Source: Limosilactobacillus pulli
GTDB lineage: Bacteria; Bacillota; Bacilli; Lactobacillales; Lactobacillaceae
Reading direction: 5' to 3'
Assembly: GCF_947381555.1 (NCBI RefSeq)
Contig: NZ_CANCWQ010000010.1
Location: forward strand, 1-61,466
Length of the DNA stretch: 61,466 bases
In this document: positions 15,410-25,419 of the stretch, in pieces
How positions within the stretch are numbered: the first letter of the stretch is position 1
Layout of the letters: each line of letters opens with the position of its first letter
Translations under genes and position numbers: made by a program
Notes under the pieces: model-generated
Databases searched by the model: none
What the model saw: the letters and a program-made list of their open reading frames with translations, nothing else
What the model was told of the DNA's origin: nothing

Positions 15410-17553
15410 TGAAGAAACAACAACAACGAACGATTGGAAAGAATCAAAAAAATCGAAAAGCATTCGGTATTGCCTTATTCGCAACGTTTTTCCTTATTTT
15501 TGTTCTGTTTGTCGTTCGTTTTTTTGTCATTGCATCAACTAAGGACGTTCAGAATCGTAATTTACAGACGATGGCCAGCCGCATGTACACGTCCAAACGA
15601 ATTATTGAAGCCAAGCGTGGTACGATCTATGACTCGCAAGGGAATGCGCTGGCTCAAGATACCAAGACCTATACCGTTACGGCAATCCTAAGTCATCAAA
15701 GCCTGACCGCCAAGGGTAAGCCCAATTACGTTACCAATAAGAAAAAAGCGGCCAAGGTGCTGGCCAAATATTTGGATATTACTGAGAAAAAGGCCTTATC
15801 AATTATGTCGCCAAAGCGCAAAAACGTCTATCAAGTTGAATTTGGTACGGCTGGCAGCAGCATCTCAGTCAGCACGATGCAAAAGATCAAGGCTCAGCAC
15901 GTCACCGGATTAGAGTTCACCTCAACGCCTGCTCGTCAGTACCCAGCCGGCGAGTTTGCCAGCCAGCTGATAGGTCTGGCAACGGCCAAGACCAATGTCA
16001 AGACCGGTCAGTCCAAGCTGGTTGGTCGGCTGGGGCTGGAAAGCTATTTTAATAAGAATCTAACCGGGACGAACGGCTTAAAAGAAATCAAACAAGACGT
16101 CTATGGCTATCAGTTAGCCGACAGCCAGGTCAAGGGTAAGCCGGCCAAGGATGGTGCCGACATCTACACGACTTTAGACAATCGGACCCAGCGACAGCTT
16201 GAGACGCTGATCACCAAGGTTGAAAAAGAAACCCAGGCCAGCTCGATGACGGCCGTGGTCATGGAAGCCAAGACCGGAAAAATTCTGGCAGCAACGCAGC
16301 GGCCCAATGTCAACTCATCAACTCCAGTCTGGCGAAACGCTCTGGTACAGGATACTTATGAACCGGGATCGACGATGAAGGTGCTGGCACTGGCAGCTGC
16401 TATTGACTCAGGCAATTTCAATCCTGAGGCGGTCTACAAATCTGGAACCTGGGAGCTTGGCGGTGGCAAGATCACTGATTGGAATACGGCTGGTTGGGGC
16501 AATATTACATATAAGGAAGGGTTCTATCGCTCTAGTAACGTTGCCTTTGCTCATATCGAACAGGATATGGGATCAGCTACCTGGAAAAAATATATTGAGA
16601 AGTTTGGCCTGCTGAAAAACGTTGGTGTCTATGGCATGAGTGGTGAATCCAAAGGCTATACGAGCTATAAGGGAACTTTGGAACAAGCCAACACGGCATT
16701 TGGTCAAGGAATTACCGTCAACGTGATGCAGATGATGCAGGCATTTTCAGCCATTGCCAACAACGGCAAGATGGTTAAGCCGTACTTTATTAAAAAAATC
16801 GTAGCCAGCGATGGCAAGACGATTGAAAAGACCAAGCCCAAAACGGTTGGTCAGCCAATCAGCAAGACAACGGCCAAGAAGGTTCGGCACTATATGCAAG
16901 GCGTCATCTACAATAAAAATGGGACCGGCCAGGTGTACAAGATCAGTGGCTACCGGATCGCCGGTAAGACGGGGACGGCTCAGATCGGGAGCTCGCATGG
17001 TTATGAGACGGGGAGTACGAACTATCTGTACTCATTTGTAGGTATGGCACCGGCTAAGAACCCTAAATATATCGTCTATATTACGATGAAACAGCCGCAA
17101 AACATTACCAAAGCGGCAGAACAGTACATGGCTGATGTGGTCAATCCAGTTACCAAGCAGCTTTTGGAACGAGCTGCTGCCAAGGATTCCAAGCAGCAAG
17201 GCGTCGTCAAGCTGCCAAACGTTGTTGGGATGAGTACTACAGCGGCACAAAAAAAGCTGCAGAATAAAAAGCTGAACGTTGTCGTCTTGGGAAATGGCAA
17301 AAAGGTTAAGGAACAATCGGCCAAGCAGGGGAGCAGTGTGATTATCAATGAGCGCGTCTTCTTGCTTACAGGTGGTCAAGTTACGATGCCAGACATCTCT
17401 GGCTGGTCTCAGGCCGATGTCAGTCGTTTTGCACAACTAATGGGCTTAAAGTTGAAGTCAACTGGTGGCGGCTATGCGGTCTCACAAAGCATTAAGGCCA
17501 ACACGACCCTTAAAGCGGGCGCATCCTTGCAAGTACGCTACAAGGCAAAATAA
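15409..17553 (+). CDS. ftsI: Class B penicillin-binding protein with two PASTA domains (PBP2x/FtsI type)
   Basis: 714 residues. The septal peptidoglycan transpeptidase. An N-terminal membrane anchor (about 16-42) is followed by a dimerisation domain with RGTIYDSQGN, then the transpeptidase with S321-T-M-K324, S375-S-N and K520-T-G-T. Two C-terminal PASTA domains (about 596-655 and 656-714; LPNVVGMSTTAAQKKL and MPDISGWSQADVSRF) bind peptidoglycan fragments. Start overlaps the ftsL stop. FtsW, its glycosyltransferase partner, is encoded far away at 47960. Confidence 0.95.
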   Translation: MKKQQQRTIGKNQKNRKAFGIALFATFFLIFVLFVVRFFVIASTKDVQNRNLQTMASRMYTSKRIIEAKRGTIYDSQGNALAQDTKTYTVTAILSHQSLTAKGKPNYVTNKKKAAKVLAKYLDITEKKALSIMSPKRKNVYQVEFGTAGSSISVSTMQKIKAQHVTGLEFTSTPARQYPAGEFASQLIGLATAKTNVKTGQSKLVGRLGLESYFNKNLTGTNGLKEIKQDVYGYQLADSQVKGKPAKDGADIYTTLDNRTQRQLETLITKVEKETQASSMTAVVMEAKTGKILAATQRPNVNSSTPVWRNALVQDTYEPGSTMKVLALAAAIDSGNFNPEAVYKSGTWELGGGKITDWNTAGWGNITYKEGFYRSSNVAFAHIEQDMGSATWKKYIEKFGLLKNVGVYGMSGESKGYTSYKGTLEQANTAFGQGITVNVMQMMQAFSAIANNGKMVKPYFIKKIVASDGKTIEKTKPKTVGQPISKTTAKKVRHYMQGVIYNKNGTGQVYKISGYRIAGKTGTAQIGSSHGYETGSTNYLYSFVGMAPAKNPKYIVYITMKQPQNITKAAEQYMADVVNPVTKQLLERAAAKDSKQQGVVKLPNVVGMSTTAAQKKLQNKKLNVVVLGNGKKVKEQSAKQGSSVIINERVFLLTGGQVTMPDISGWSQADVSRFAQLMGLKLKSTGGGYAVSQSIKANTTLKAGASLQVRYKAK

Positions 17554-17586
17554 AGCAATAAGAGAATTGATTTTTAGGAGGATATC

Positions 17587-18546
17587 ATGAGTATACTGGT
17601 TGTCATTTTGACGCTGCTCAGCTCGTTTTTAATTACGTTTCTGCTGATGCCGTCGTTGATTCGCTATTTCCGTGCCAAAAAAGAAGGACAGCAGATTAGA
17701 GAAGAAGGGCCAACCTGGCATGCCAAAAAAGCCGGCACGCCAACCATGGGGGGACTCTTGTTTATCGTTGCCGCTTTGGTAACCTGCCTTTGGGTCGCCA
17801 TCTGGCAAGGAATTTTAACCAACACGATGTGGGCATTGCTGTTTGTGTTGGTAGTCTATGGTTTGATTGGGATGTGGGATGACTCGATCAAGATTTTCAA
17901 TCACCAAAATGAAGGCTTCAAGCCGTGGCAAAAAGCACTTTGTCAAGTTATTGCAGCCATGATCTTTACTGTGATCTATCAGCATGAAGGCTTTCAAATG
18001 GGCTTTGGTAGCTCGCAGATTGGTTGGCTCTATGGCCTGTTCATTATTTTTTGGATAGTTGGCTTTTCTAATGCCGTCAACTTGACGGATGGTCTGGATG
18101 GCCTGGTAACCGGATGCGGTATCGTGTCATTTTTGGCCTACCTGTTTTTGGCCATTATGCAGCGTCAGTATGAGGTTGCACTGTTTTGTCTGGCAATGGT
18201 AGGTGCCTTAGCCGGCTTCTTCCCTTATAATCACAAGCCGGCCAAAATCTTCATGGGCGACATGGGATCGCTTTCAGTTGGGGCCTCATTGGCTGCGGTA
18301 TCACTGTTGCTGCATCATGAATGGTCGCTTCTGTTTATTGGGATTATCTATGTTGCTGAAACCTTAAGCGTAATTTTGCAGGTGGCAGCTTTTAAGACGA
18401 CTGGTCATCGAATCTTTCCAATGACGCCAATTCATCATAGTTTTGAGATGAAGGGCTGGAGTGAATGGAAGATTGATATCGTATTTTGGAGCGTGACGCT
18501 GCTGTTTTCGATCCTGTCGATTGGCACGATCATGCTGTTTGAATAA
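17587..18546 (+). CDS. mraY: Phospho-N-acetylmuramoyl-pentapeptide transferase MraY
   Basis: 319 residues, about ten membrane segments. It attaches phospho-MurNAc-pentapeptide to undecaprenyl phosphate, making lipid I. Conserved loops are GTPTMGGLLFI, the DDSIKI motif, NAVNLTDGLDGLVTG and the HHSFEMKGWSEWKI motif. AGGAGG lies ahead of the ATG. Between it and murD is a 108-base AT-rich gap without a clear terminator. Confidence 0.96.
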   Translation: MSILVVILTLLSSFLITFLLMPSLIRYFRAKKEGQQIREEGPTWHAKKAGTPTMGGLLFIVAALVTCLWVAIWQGILTNTMWALLFVLVVYGLIGMWDDSIKIFNHQNEGFKPWQKALCQVIAAMIFTVIYQHEGFQMGFGSSQIGWLYGLFIIFWIVGFSNAVNLTDGLDGLVTGCGIVSFLAYLFLAIMQRQYEVALFCLAMVGALAGFFPYNHKPAKIFMGDMGSLSVGASLAAVSLLLHHEWSLLFIGIIYVAETLSVILQVAAFKTTGHRIFPMTPIHHSFEMKGWSEWKIDIVFWSVTLLFSILSIGTIMLFE

Positions 18547-18654
18547 AATCAGGTTTTAAGAATAATTTTAAAAATTGGGCGGCATAAACGGTCTATGATT
18601 GTCTATGCACTCAGAAATAATTTTTACTTTTAAAAAATAACGAGGTGAATTTTC

Positions 18655-20031
18655 GTGCGACAGGTAACGAAGTATCAAGGCAAAAAAGCCTTAGTATTGG
18701 GATTTGGAATCAGCGGCATTAACGCGGCTCATCTGTTGGTTAAATTAGGGGCCAAAGTTGTGGCTAATGATCAAAAAACGCCAGATGATCCAGCAGTCGT
18801 GGCCGATTTAAAAGCGGATGGCATTGAGGTTATTACTGGCGAAAACCCATTATCACTGGCTGACGAAGACTTTGACGTGGTGGTTAAGAATCCCGGTATT
18901 CCTTATGATGTGCCATTGGTTCAAAAATTCATGACCAAAAAAACGCCAATTATTACCGAGGCTGAACTGGCCAGCGAGATCTTTGCCGGTCATCTGATCG
19001 CCGTTACTGGCAGCAATGGCAAGACGACGACGACGACTTTGATTGAAAAAATGGTTGCCAAGAGCAATCCTTATCAAACGGCTTATGCTGGCAATATTGG
19101 GGTTTCGTTCAGCAAGACGGCTGAAAAGATGGGCCCTGATGACACGATTGTCGCTGAATTGTCCAGTTTCCAACTGTTGGGTGCACCAACGATTCATCCG
19201 CAGATTGCCGTAATTACCAATATTTTTGCCAATCACCTCGATTATCATAAGAATCGCGAAAATTACATCAATGCCAAGCTCAATATTACGCGCAACCAAA
19301 CCAAGGATGATTATTTGATCATTAACTGGGATCGTGATGAATGGCAGGAAATTGCCCGTCGCTCCAATGCAACGATCGTACCTTTTTCGCGGCTCAACAA
19401 GAGTCATGAGGGTGCCTATGAACAAAATGGCGAGATCTTTTGGCGTGATGAAAAGATCATGGCTGCCAAAGACATTCGTCTGATTGGCCCTCAAAACGTT
19501 GAAAATGCCTTGGCAGCAATTGCAGCAGCCAAGCTGAGCGGTGTTTCGACTGCCGATATCGTAGACGTTTTAACGACCTTTGCTGGTGTGCGTCACCGAC
19601 TGCAGTATGTCATGGAATATGAGGGACGGCGCTTTTACAATGATTCCAAGTCGACTGATATCGAAGCTACTGAGGTGGCTTTGCAAGGATTTGAACAGCC
19701 GGTCATTTTGTTGGCTGGAGGTCTGGATCGTGGCTACACGTTTGAGCGCTTGGTACCTTACTTTAAAGAACACGTTAAGGCCATCATTGTATTTGGTGAA
19801 TGTAAAAAGCAGATGAAAGATGCTGCAGAACAGGCGGGCATCCCTGAGATCATTGAAACTGAAAATGCCGTGACGGCCGTACCAGAGGCGTGGAAACTAA
19901 GCGAGCCTGGCGATGTCATCTTGCTTTCACCAGCCAATGCCAGCTGGGATCAATTCCCAAGTTTTGAGGTGCGTGGTGATGAGTTCGTCAAGGCAGTTGA
20001 GCAGTTGACCGGACAAAAGGAGCAGAAATAA
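18655..20031 (+). CDS. murD: UDP-N-acetylmuramoylalanine--D-glutamate ligase MurD
   Basis: 458 residues. Adds D-Glu to UDP-MurNAc-Ala with ATP. The ATP loop is GSNGKTTTT (119-127), followed by the NxxxDH-type motif NIFANHLDYHKN and GVRHRLQ. The start is GTG at 18655 behind CGAGGTGA; no ATG lies nearby. Its stop overlaps the start of murG by one base. Confidence 0.96.
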   Translation: MRQVTKYQGKKALVLGFGISGINAAHLLVKLGAKVVANDQKTPDDPAVVADLKADGIEVITGENPLSLADEDFDVVVKNPGIPYDVPLVQKFMTKKTPIITEAELASEIFAGHLIAVTGSNGKTTTTTLIEKMVAKSNPYQTAYAGNIGVSFSKTAEKMGPDDTIVAELSSFQLLGAPTIHPQIAVITNIFANHLDYHKNRENYINAKLNITRNQTKDDYLIINWDRDEWQEIARRSNATIVPFSRLNKSHEGAYEQNGEIFWRDEKIMAAKDIRLIGPQNVENALAAIAAAKLSGVSTADIVDVLTTFAGVRHRLQYVMEYEGRRFYNDSKSTDIEATEVALQGFEQPVILLAGGLDRGYTFERLVPYFKEHVKAIIVFGECKKQMKDAAEQAGIPEIIETENAVTAVPEAWKLSEPGDVILLSPANASWDQFPSFEVRGDEFVKAVEQLTGQKEQK

Positions 20032-21137
20032 TGAGAATCATTGTTTCCGGTGGGGGCACCGGTGGTCATATCTATCCAGCGCTGGCTTTGATTGAACGTT
20101 TAAAGCAGGTTGAGCCGGATACGCAGGTACTTTACGTGGGAACCGATCGCGGGCTGGAAAACAAGATCGTTCCGGCAGCTGGACTTGAATTAAAGGTACT
20201 GCACACGCAAGGGTTTAAGCGTTCGCTGTCTTTGGAAAACTTCAAGACGGCCTATTTGTTTTTAAAAGCCGTTCATGAAGCCAAAAAGATTATCAAAGAC
20301 TTTAAGCCAGATGTGGTCCTGGGTACCGGTGGCTATGTCAGCGGTGCTGTTTTGTATGCAGCAGCCCGCCTGCACGTACCAACGGTTATTCATGAGCAAA
20401 ACAGCGTTGTCGGCATTACCAACAAGTTTTTGAGTCATTATGTTGATGAGATTGCCATTGCTTTTGAGGCAGCTAGAGACCAGTTCCCGGCTGCCAAGGT
20501 TACAATGTGTGGCAATCCCCGTGCTCAACAGGCTGCGGCCAATGCTGACTCTGATTTCTCATGGACCAGCTATGGATTAAGCAATGATAAACCGGTCCTG
20601 ATGATCTTTGGTGGCAGTCAAGGGGCACCAAAGATTAACGCCAGTGTCGTTCAAGCGATTCCAGAATTCAGCCAGCGCGACTACCAGGTGGTTTTTGCTA
20701 CGGGACAAAAGCGCTATAACCAGGTTAAAGAAGCACTTAAAAACGTCAAGATTGGATCAAACGTCAAGATTGTTCCCTATATCGAAGACATGCCAGCCAA
20801 GATGCCTAAGGTAGCCTGCCTGGTTTCAAGAGCTGGCGCGACAACGATTGCTGAAATTACGGCCCTGGGAATTCCAACGATATTGATTCCAAGTCCATAC
20901 GTAACGGCCAATCATCAGGTCAAAAACGCGATGGCATTGGTTAAAAACGGCGCGGCAGCTATGATTACTGAAGATAAGCTGGATGGTCGGTCGTTGCTGG
21001 TCCAGGCTGATCGCTTGATGGAAGATAAGGCAGTGCGTGAAAAAATGGCCGTGGCTTCGAAAAAAATGGGACGACCTGATGCAGCTGATCGCTTGATTAA
21101 GATTTTGCATAAGGCGATTGCCGATCACCAAAAATAA
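20031..21137 (+). CDS. murG: Lipid II synthase MurG (GlcNAc transferase)
   Basis: 368 residues. A peripheral membrane GT-B enzyme that adds GlcNAc to lipid I. Motifs are GGGTGGHIYPALAL at the N-terminus, TGGYVSGAV, HEQNSVVG, the FGGSQGA loop and SRAGATTIAEITALG with IPSPYVTANHQ for UDP-GlcNAc. The start overlaps the murD stop (TAATG), so the two are translationally coupled. Confidence 0.97.
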   Translation: MRIIVSGGGTGGHIYPALALIERLKQVEPDTQVLYVGTDRGLENKIVPAAGLELKVLHTQGFKRSLSLENFKTAYLFLKAVHEAKKIIKDFKPDVVLGTGGYVSGAVLYAAARLHVPTVIHEQNSVVGITNKFLSHYVDEIAIAFEAARDQFPAAKVTMCGNPRAQQAAANADSDFSWTSYGLSNDKPVLMIFGGSQGAPKINASVVQAIPEFSQRDYQVVFATGQKRYNQVKEALKNVKIGSNVKIVPYIEDMPAKMPKVACLVSRAGATTIAEITALGIPTILIPSPYVTANHQVKNAMALVKNGAAAMITEDKLDGRSLLVQADRLMEDKAVREKMAVASKKMGRPDAADRLIKILHKAIADHQK

Positions 21138-21151
21138 AAGGAGGGGAAATC

Positions 21152-22003
21152 ATGAACAGCGACGAAAAACGCAATCAAGAGCACCAGCGGTATGCACGCC
21201 GACTGGCCAAGTTAGAGGCTCAAAGTGCCATGGCTTTTGATCGCCGTCGTCGCTATCAAAAGCAAGGCATTGGCAGCCGGGTCAAGGGGATTAAGCACGC
21301 ACAACAAATCAGCAACACTCGCCGAGTACTGAGCGTTTTGATTCCATTTGTGATCATCTTGCTGCTGGCTTTGTATATTGTTTCCCCGCTTAGTAAGATT
21401 ACAAGTATTCAGGTAACCGGCAACCAGGATCTAACGGCAGCCAAGGTTGAATCGGCAGCTCAGATTAAAAAGGGCGCATTGATCTGGCGCGTTTTAAGTC
21501 AGCAAAAAAAGCTGGAGCAGACGGCTAAAAAGGCCAATCCACAGATCAAGTCGCTCAAGGTCAGCTTGACCGATCCACAATCAATCAGAATCAAGGTTAC
21601 CGAATATCCAATCATTGGTGTGATTGAGCATAATGGTGTCAACCAGCTGCTGATCGGCAACGGTCGTCTGAGTCCCGTCAAAAATCACTCAATCTCTAAT
21701 TTTGTACGCTATGCCGGTTTTGAGCATCATGAAAAGATCATGCAGCAGACGGCGCGACAGATTGGCAGCCTGCCCAGTGCTATCAGAGCCGGCATCTCCG
21801 AAGTCACGTTTGCGCCTACGACCTCAGATGCTAAACGACTGCGCATCTATATGAATGATGGTAATGAGATTCTGGTGCGATCGGACAATCTGAATCAAAA
21901 GATGCGCTATTATCCTTCAATTGCTTCTAAGATGAAGGAAAATGGCGTGGTTGATCTGCAATATGGGGCCTTCTCATATTCATATGACAACCAGGACGAG
22001 TAG
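21152..22003 (+). CDS. divIB: Cell division protein DivIB/FtsQ
   Basis: 283 residues. A basic cytoplasmic tail of about 60 residues, one membrane span (about 63-83, VLIPFVIILLLALYIV), then an extracellular POTRA domain (about 88-156, ITSIQVTGNQDLTAAKVESA) and a beta domain. It links with FtsL and DivIC to activate the septal synthase. AAAGGAGGGG precedes the ATG 14 bases after murG. Confidence 0.92.
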   Translation: MNSDEKRNQEHQRYARRLAKLEAQSAMAFDRRRRYQKQGIGSRVKGIKHAQQISNTRRVLSVLIPFVIILLLALYIVSPLSKITSIQVTGNQDLTAAKVESAAQIKKGALIWRVLSQQKKLEQTAKKANPQIKSLKVSLTDPQSIRIKVTEYPIIGVIEHNGVNQLLIGNGRLSPVKNHSISNFVRYAGFEHHEKIMQQTARQIGSLPSAIRAGISEVTFAPTTSDAKRLRIYMNDGNEILVRSDNLNQKMRYYPSIASKMKENGVVDLQYGAFSYSYDNQDE

Positions 22004-22018
22004 GTTCGTTGATCAAGC

Positions 22019-22047
22019 GCCAAATAAACATGGTTTGGGCCTTTTTT
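22019..22047 (+). terminator. Weak terminator or attenuator between divIB and ftsA
   Basis: CCAAA and TTTGG arms around about 9 bases are followed by GCC and TTTTTT. The stem is short, so partial read-through into ftsA is plausible. A TGGTAAAAT extended -10 at 22064-22071 just after it may start an ftsA-ftsZ transcript; its -35 is poor. Confidence 0.45.
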
Positions 22048-22138
22048 GAATCATGTTAAGTGTGGTAAAATTTAGTACAGTTTATGATTACAATCTGAAT
22101 CCGGGTTGAATTTTAGAAAACAGGAGGGTTCCAGGTAG

Positions 22139-23521
22139 ATGGAAAATTCACAAGTCTACGTTGGCTTAGATATCGGAACCACTTTAATCAAAGTATTGGT
22201 ATGCGAAAACGTAAAAGGACAATTAAAAGTTGTAGGCACTGGCGTTCAGCCATCTGCTGGGCTGAATCGTGGCGTGATCGTTGATATCGACAAAACTGCT
22301 CAGGCAATCTCCCGAGCAGTTGCTGAGGCCGCAGCCAAATCAGGCATTGATATCAAAAAAGTCGTTGTTGCACTGCCGGCCAACTATTTGCAGATGGGCC
22401 ATGTTCACGGTATGATCACGATTGCCAGTCAAGGTCAGTCACGCGAGATCGTCAACCAAGACGTAATCGACGTTGCACAGTCAACGTTAACGCAGAATCT
22501 GCCACCAGAACGTGAAATTATTGACCTGGTTCCACAAGAGTTTACGGTCGATGGCTTTAAGGGCATTAAGGATCCACGGGGCATGGTCGGCGTTCGCTTG
22601 GAATTGGCAGCAACGCTTTATACCGGACCAAAGACGATTGTTCACAATACCAAAAAAGCAGTTGAGCAGGCTGGCCTGCAGATTCAAGACCTGGTTGTTT
22701 CACCAATTGCCACGGGCTTTAATCTTTTGAACGATGGCGAACAAGACTTCGGGACGCTGGTTGTCGACATGGGTGGTGGTCAGACTACGGCCAGCATCAT
22801 TCACGATCATCAGCTGAAGTTTGTCTATGTTGATCCAGAAGGCGGTCAATTGGTAACGCGTGACATCTCGACCGTGCTCAACACCTCAATGCGCAATGCC
22901 GAGCGTTTGAAGCGTGACCATGGCTATGCCGATAGTCGGATGGCGGATGAAAGCGTTCAGTTGGCGGTTGACGTGGTAGGCCAGAATCAGCCGGTTGAAT
23001 ATTCGGAAAAATATTTGGCTGAGATTATCGAGGCGCGAATCCGTCAAATCTTCCAGCGCATCAGCAATCGTCTAAAAGAGGTTCATGCGCCGAATCTGCC
23101 TGGTGGCGTGATTTTGATCGGTGGCTTAACGGCTTTGCCTGGCGTGGTTGAATTGGCCAAAGAATACTTTACGGCCAACGTTAAGACTTTTGTACCGGAA
23201 CAGATGGGCGTTCGGCATCCAGGGTTTGCACTGGCGATTGCTCTAGGCATGTACGAGGATCACTTAAACGACATCGATCGCCTGCTTAAGCAGACCGTTC
23301 AGCAGGGTGCATTGATCATGAGCCCTCATCAAGCCGATAATCCTCGGCAAACCGAAACGACGCGCGGCTATTATCAAGAGCGTTATCAAAAGCCAGCAAG
23401 ACTGGATGCTTCTTCGGATGCTCAGCAGCCCGAAGAAGCTCCAATGACACCGGAAAAGCCGGCTAAAAAGCCTAAAAATAAAGGCAGCATCAAACGTTTC
23501 TTTGAAAATTTCTTTGACTAA
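22139..23521 (+). CDS. ftsA: Cell division protein FtsA
   Basis: 460 residues. Actin-like protein that tethers FtsZ to the membrane. It shows VGLDIGTTLIKVLV (phosphate 1), the 1C domain, DMGGGQTTASII (phosphate 2) and GGVILIGGLTALPGV (adenosine loop). The C-terminus ends in a Pro/Lys-rich linker and an amphipathic helix GSIKRFFENFFD, the membrane-targeting sequence. AGGAGGG lies 10 bases before the ATG. It is followed by ftsZ after 35 bases. Confidence 0.96.
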   Translation: MENSQVYVGLDIGTTLIKVLVCENVKGQLKVVGTGVQPSAGLNRGVIVDIDKTAQAISRAVAEAAAKSGIDIKKVVVALPANYLQMGHVHGMITIASQGQSREIVNQDVIDVAQSTLTQNLPPEREIIDLVPQEFTVDGFKGIKDPRGMVGVRLELAATLYTGPKTIVHNTKKAVEQAGLQIQDLVVSPIATGFNLLNDGEQDFGTLVVDMGGGQTTASIIHDHQLKFVYVDPEGGQLVTRDISTVLNTSMRNAERLKRDHGYADSRMADESVQLAVDVVGQNQPVEYSEKYLAEIIEARIRQIFQRISNRLKEVHAPNLPGGVILIGGLTALPGVVELAKEYFTANVKTFVPEQMGVRHPGFALAIALGMYEDHLNDIDRLLKQTVQQGALIMSPHQADNPRQTETTRGYYQERYQKPARLDASSDAQQPEEAPMTPEKPAKKPKNKGSIKRFFENFFD

Positions 23522-23556
23522 TCAAACTAACCCTAACGTGACGGAGGAACCAACGA

Positions 23557-24894
23557 ATGGACAATGTAACGAATGAAACAGACCAAATGCAATTGGAAGG
23601 TGCGAAGATCAAGGTTATCGGCGTCGGTGGCGGTGGCGGTAACGCGGTTAATCAAATGATCAACGACAAGGTATCTGGCGTTGACTTTATCGTAGCCAAT
23701 ACTGACCTGCAGGCCCTGGATGCCTCACATGCACAAACCAAGATTCAATTAGGACCTAAGCTGACCAAGGGATTGGGGGCTGGCTCCAACCCAGAAGTCG
23801 GTGCCAAAGCGGCCCAAGAAAGTGAATCAGAGATTTCAAAGGCGCTGGAAGGTGCTGACATGGTCTTTGTGACTGCCGGTATGGGTGGTGGTACCGGGAC
23901 TGGTGCCGCTCCAGTAGTTGCCAAGATTGCCAAGGACTCTGGTGCCCTGACGGTGGGTGTCGTTACGCGTCCATTTACCTTTGAAGGTCAGCGTCGCTCT
24001 AAGCTGGCCAGTGAAGGGCTGGAAAAATTAAAGCAAAACGTTGACACGCTGATCGTGGTTGCCAACAACCGTCTACTGGAAATGATCGATAAAAAGACGC
24101 CAATGATGGAAGCTTTTAAAGAAGCCGACAACGTTTTGCGTCAAGGGGTCGAAGGGATCTCGGATTTGATCACCAACCCAGGCTACATCAACTTGGACTT
24201 TGCCGACATTCGTCATACGATGGAAAACCAAGGCTCTGCTTTGATGGGGATCGGTTCATCAACGGGTGAAAACCGTGCTGCCGAAGCCACGAAGAAAGCT
24301 ATCTCCTCGCCATTGCTTGAAGTATCGATTGACGGTGCCGAACACGTCTTGATGAACATCACTGGTGGTAAGAACCTGTCAATGTTTGAGGCTCAAGAGG
24401 CATCCAACGTTATCAGCCAGGCTGCTAATACCAATGTCGATATTGCCTTTGGGATGGCCATGGATGACACGCTGGGAGACGAGGTTCGCGTAACGGTTAT
24501 TGCTACTGGGATCGATAAGGCCAAGCAGCAGCGTCAGCAGGCAGCTGCCGCTCGTCCAATGAGCACGCCGACTGCCAGTGAGCCACGGGTAGCGCGCGTT
24601 GAGCCAGAAGCTGCGCCGGTTCCAGAAAATACAACGGTAGAACGGCGAGCTGAAGAACAGCAGCCGGCTGAAACCAAGCGAGCAGAACGGGCTGATTCCC
24701 AAGATCCATTTGCCGGCTGGGATGATCCTACGGCAGGCACCCGCCTGACGGATACGCGGGAGCAAAACGATGAATTCAATCACGTTAAGAAGCCAGAATT
24801 TAATGTCTTTCACGGTGATGTTGCCGCATCCGATGAACAAGACAATGATAATCTGACGACGCCGCCATTCTTCAAGAATCGTCGTCACGACTAA
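23557..24894 (+). CDS. ftsZ: Cell division protein FtsZ
   Basis: 445 residues. Tubulin-like GTPase that forms the Z ring. The GTP loop GGGTGTGA (about 109-117), VVTRPFTFEGQRR and the T7 loop NLDFADIRHTM are present. After about residue 320 comes a long acidic and Gln-rich linker, ending in the C-terminal peptide LTTPPFFKNRRHD, which contacts FtsA and SepF. GGAGG precedes the ATG. Confidence 0.97.
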   Translation: MDNVTNETDQMQLEGAKIKVIGVGGGGGNAVNQMINDKVSGVDFIVANTDLQALDASHAQTKIQLGPKLTKGLGAGSNPEVGAKAAQESESEISKALEGADMVFVTAGMGGGTGTGAAPVVAKIAKDSGALTVGVVTRPFTFEGQRRSKLASEGLEKLKQNVDTLIVVANNRLLEMIDKKTPMMEAFKEADNVLRQGVEGISDLITNPGYINLDFADIRHTMENQGSALMGIGSSTGENRAAEATKKAISSPLLEVSIDGAEHVLMNITGGKNLSMFEAQEASNVISQAANTNVDIAFGMAMDDTLGDEVRVTVIATGIDKAKQQRQQAAAARPMSTPTASEPRVARVEPEAAPVPENTTVERRAEEQQPAETKRAERADSQDPFAGWDDPTAGTRLTDTREQNDEFNHVKKPEFNVFHGDVAASDEQDNDNLTTPPFFKNRRHD

Positions 24895-24904
24895 TGAGTA
24901 ATTT

Positions 24905-24934
24905 GGGAGAGCTGGCTAAAGGCGCTCCCTTTTG
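24905..24934 (+). terminator. Possible attenuator between ftsZ and sepF
   Basis: GGGAG-A-GC and GC-G-CTCCC arms (24905-24912 and 24922-24929) around 9 bases, followed by only four T and then GCTG. The weak T-tract suggests partial termination or mRNA end protection. Confidence 0.5.
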
Positions 24935-24970
24935 CTGTATCTTTAGCTCAAAATTAAAGGAGGAGCGAAC

Positions 24971-25411
24971 ATGGCAAATTTCTTCAACAACTTTTTTGGA
25001 ATCGGCAATGAGTCAGAGACCGAAAACTATGAACCACAGCCAGTCGCACCAACAGCCCCCGTTGCATCAACTACCAGCAGTAAGGTAGTACCGATCGATC
25101 GGTCGCATGTTTCAGTTAAGTCAGCACCGGCTGAAAATGGCAAGATCATGCTATTTGAGCCACGGCTGTACGGTGAGTCCAAGGAAATCGTTGATGAGCT
25201 CTTGAATCATCACGCCGTCATCGTTAATTTCTCGCAAATGGACAATAAGGCAGCCAACAAGGTCGTTGACTTTTTAAATGGGGCTGTCTATGCAATTGAC
25301 GGCGAGATTAAGCGCATTGGCGAGCAGATCTTTTTATGCGTGCCGCGTGGCGTTGACGTTGCCGGTAAACTGGCTGGGGATCTTAATTCCAACAGCAGCG
25401 AACGACTTTAA
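24971..25411 (+). CDS. sepF: Cell division protein SepF
   Basis: 146 residues. It bundles FtsZ filaments and binds membranes. An N-terminal amphipathic helix MANFFNNFFGIG and a variable linker precede the globular domain (about 57-140), with IMLFEPRLYGESKEIVDEL and RIGEQIFLCVP. AAAGGAGGAG precedes the ATG. It begins the sepF-ylmG-ylmH-divIVA run. Confidence 0.95.
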   Translation: MANFFNNFFGIGNESETENYEPQPVAPTAPVASTTSSKVVPIDRSHVSVKSAPAENGKIMLFEPRLYGESKEIVDELLNHHAVIVNFSQMDNKAANKVVDFLNGAVYAIDGEIKRIGEQIFLCVPRGVDVAGKLAGDLNSNSSERL

Positions 25412-25419
25412 GGGGTATT

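Noticed and set aside
18547..18654. Terminator or promoter between mraY and murD
   Set aside because: AT-rich sequence without a stable stem or a convincing -35/-10 pair.
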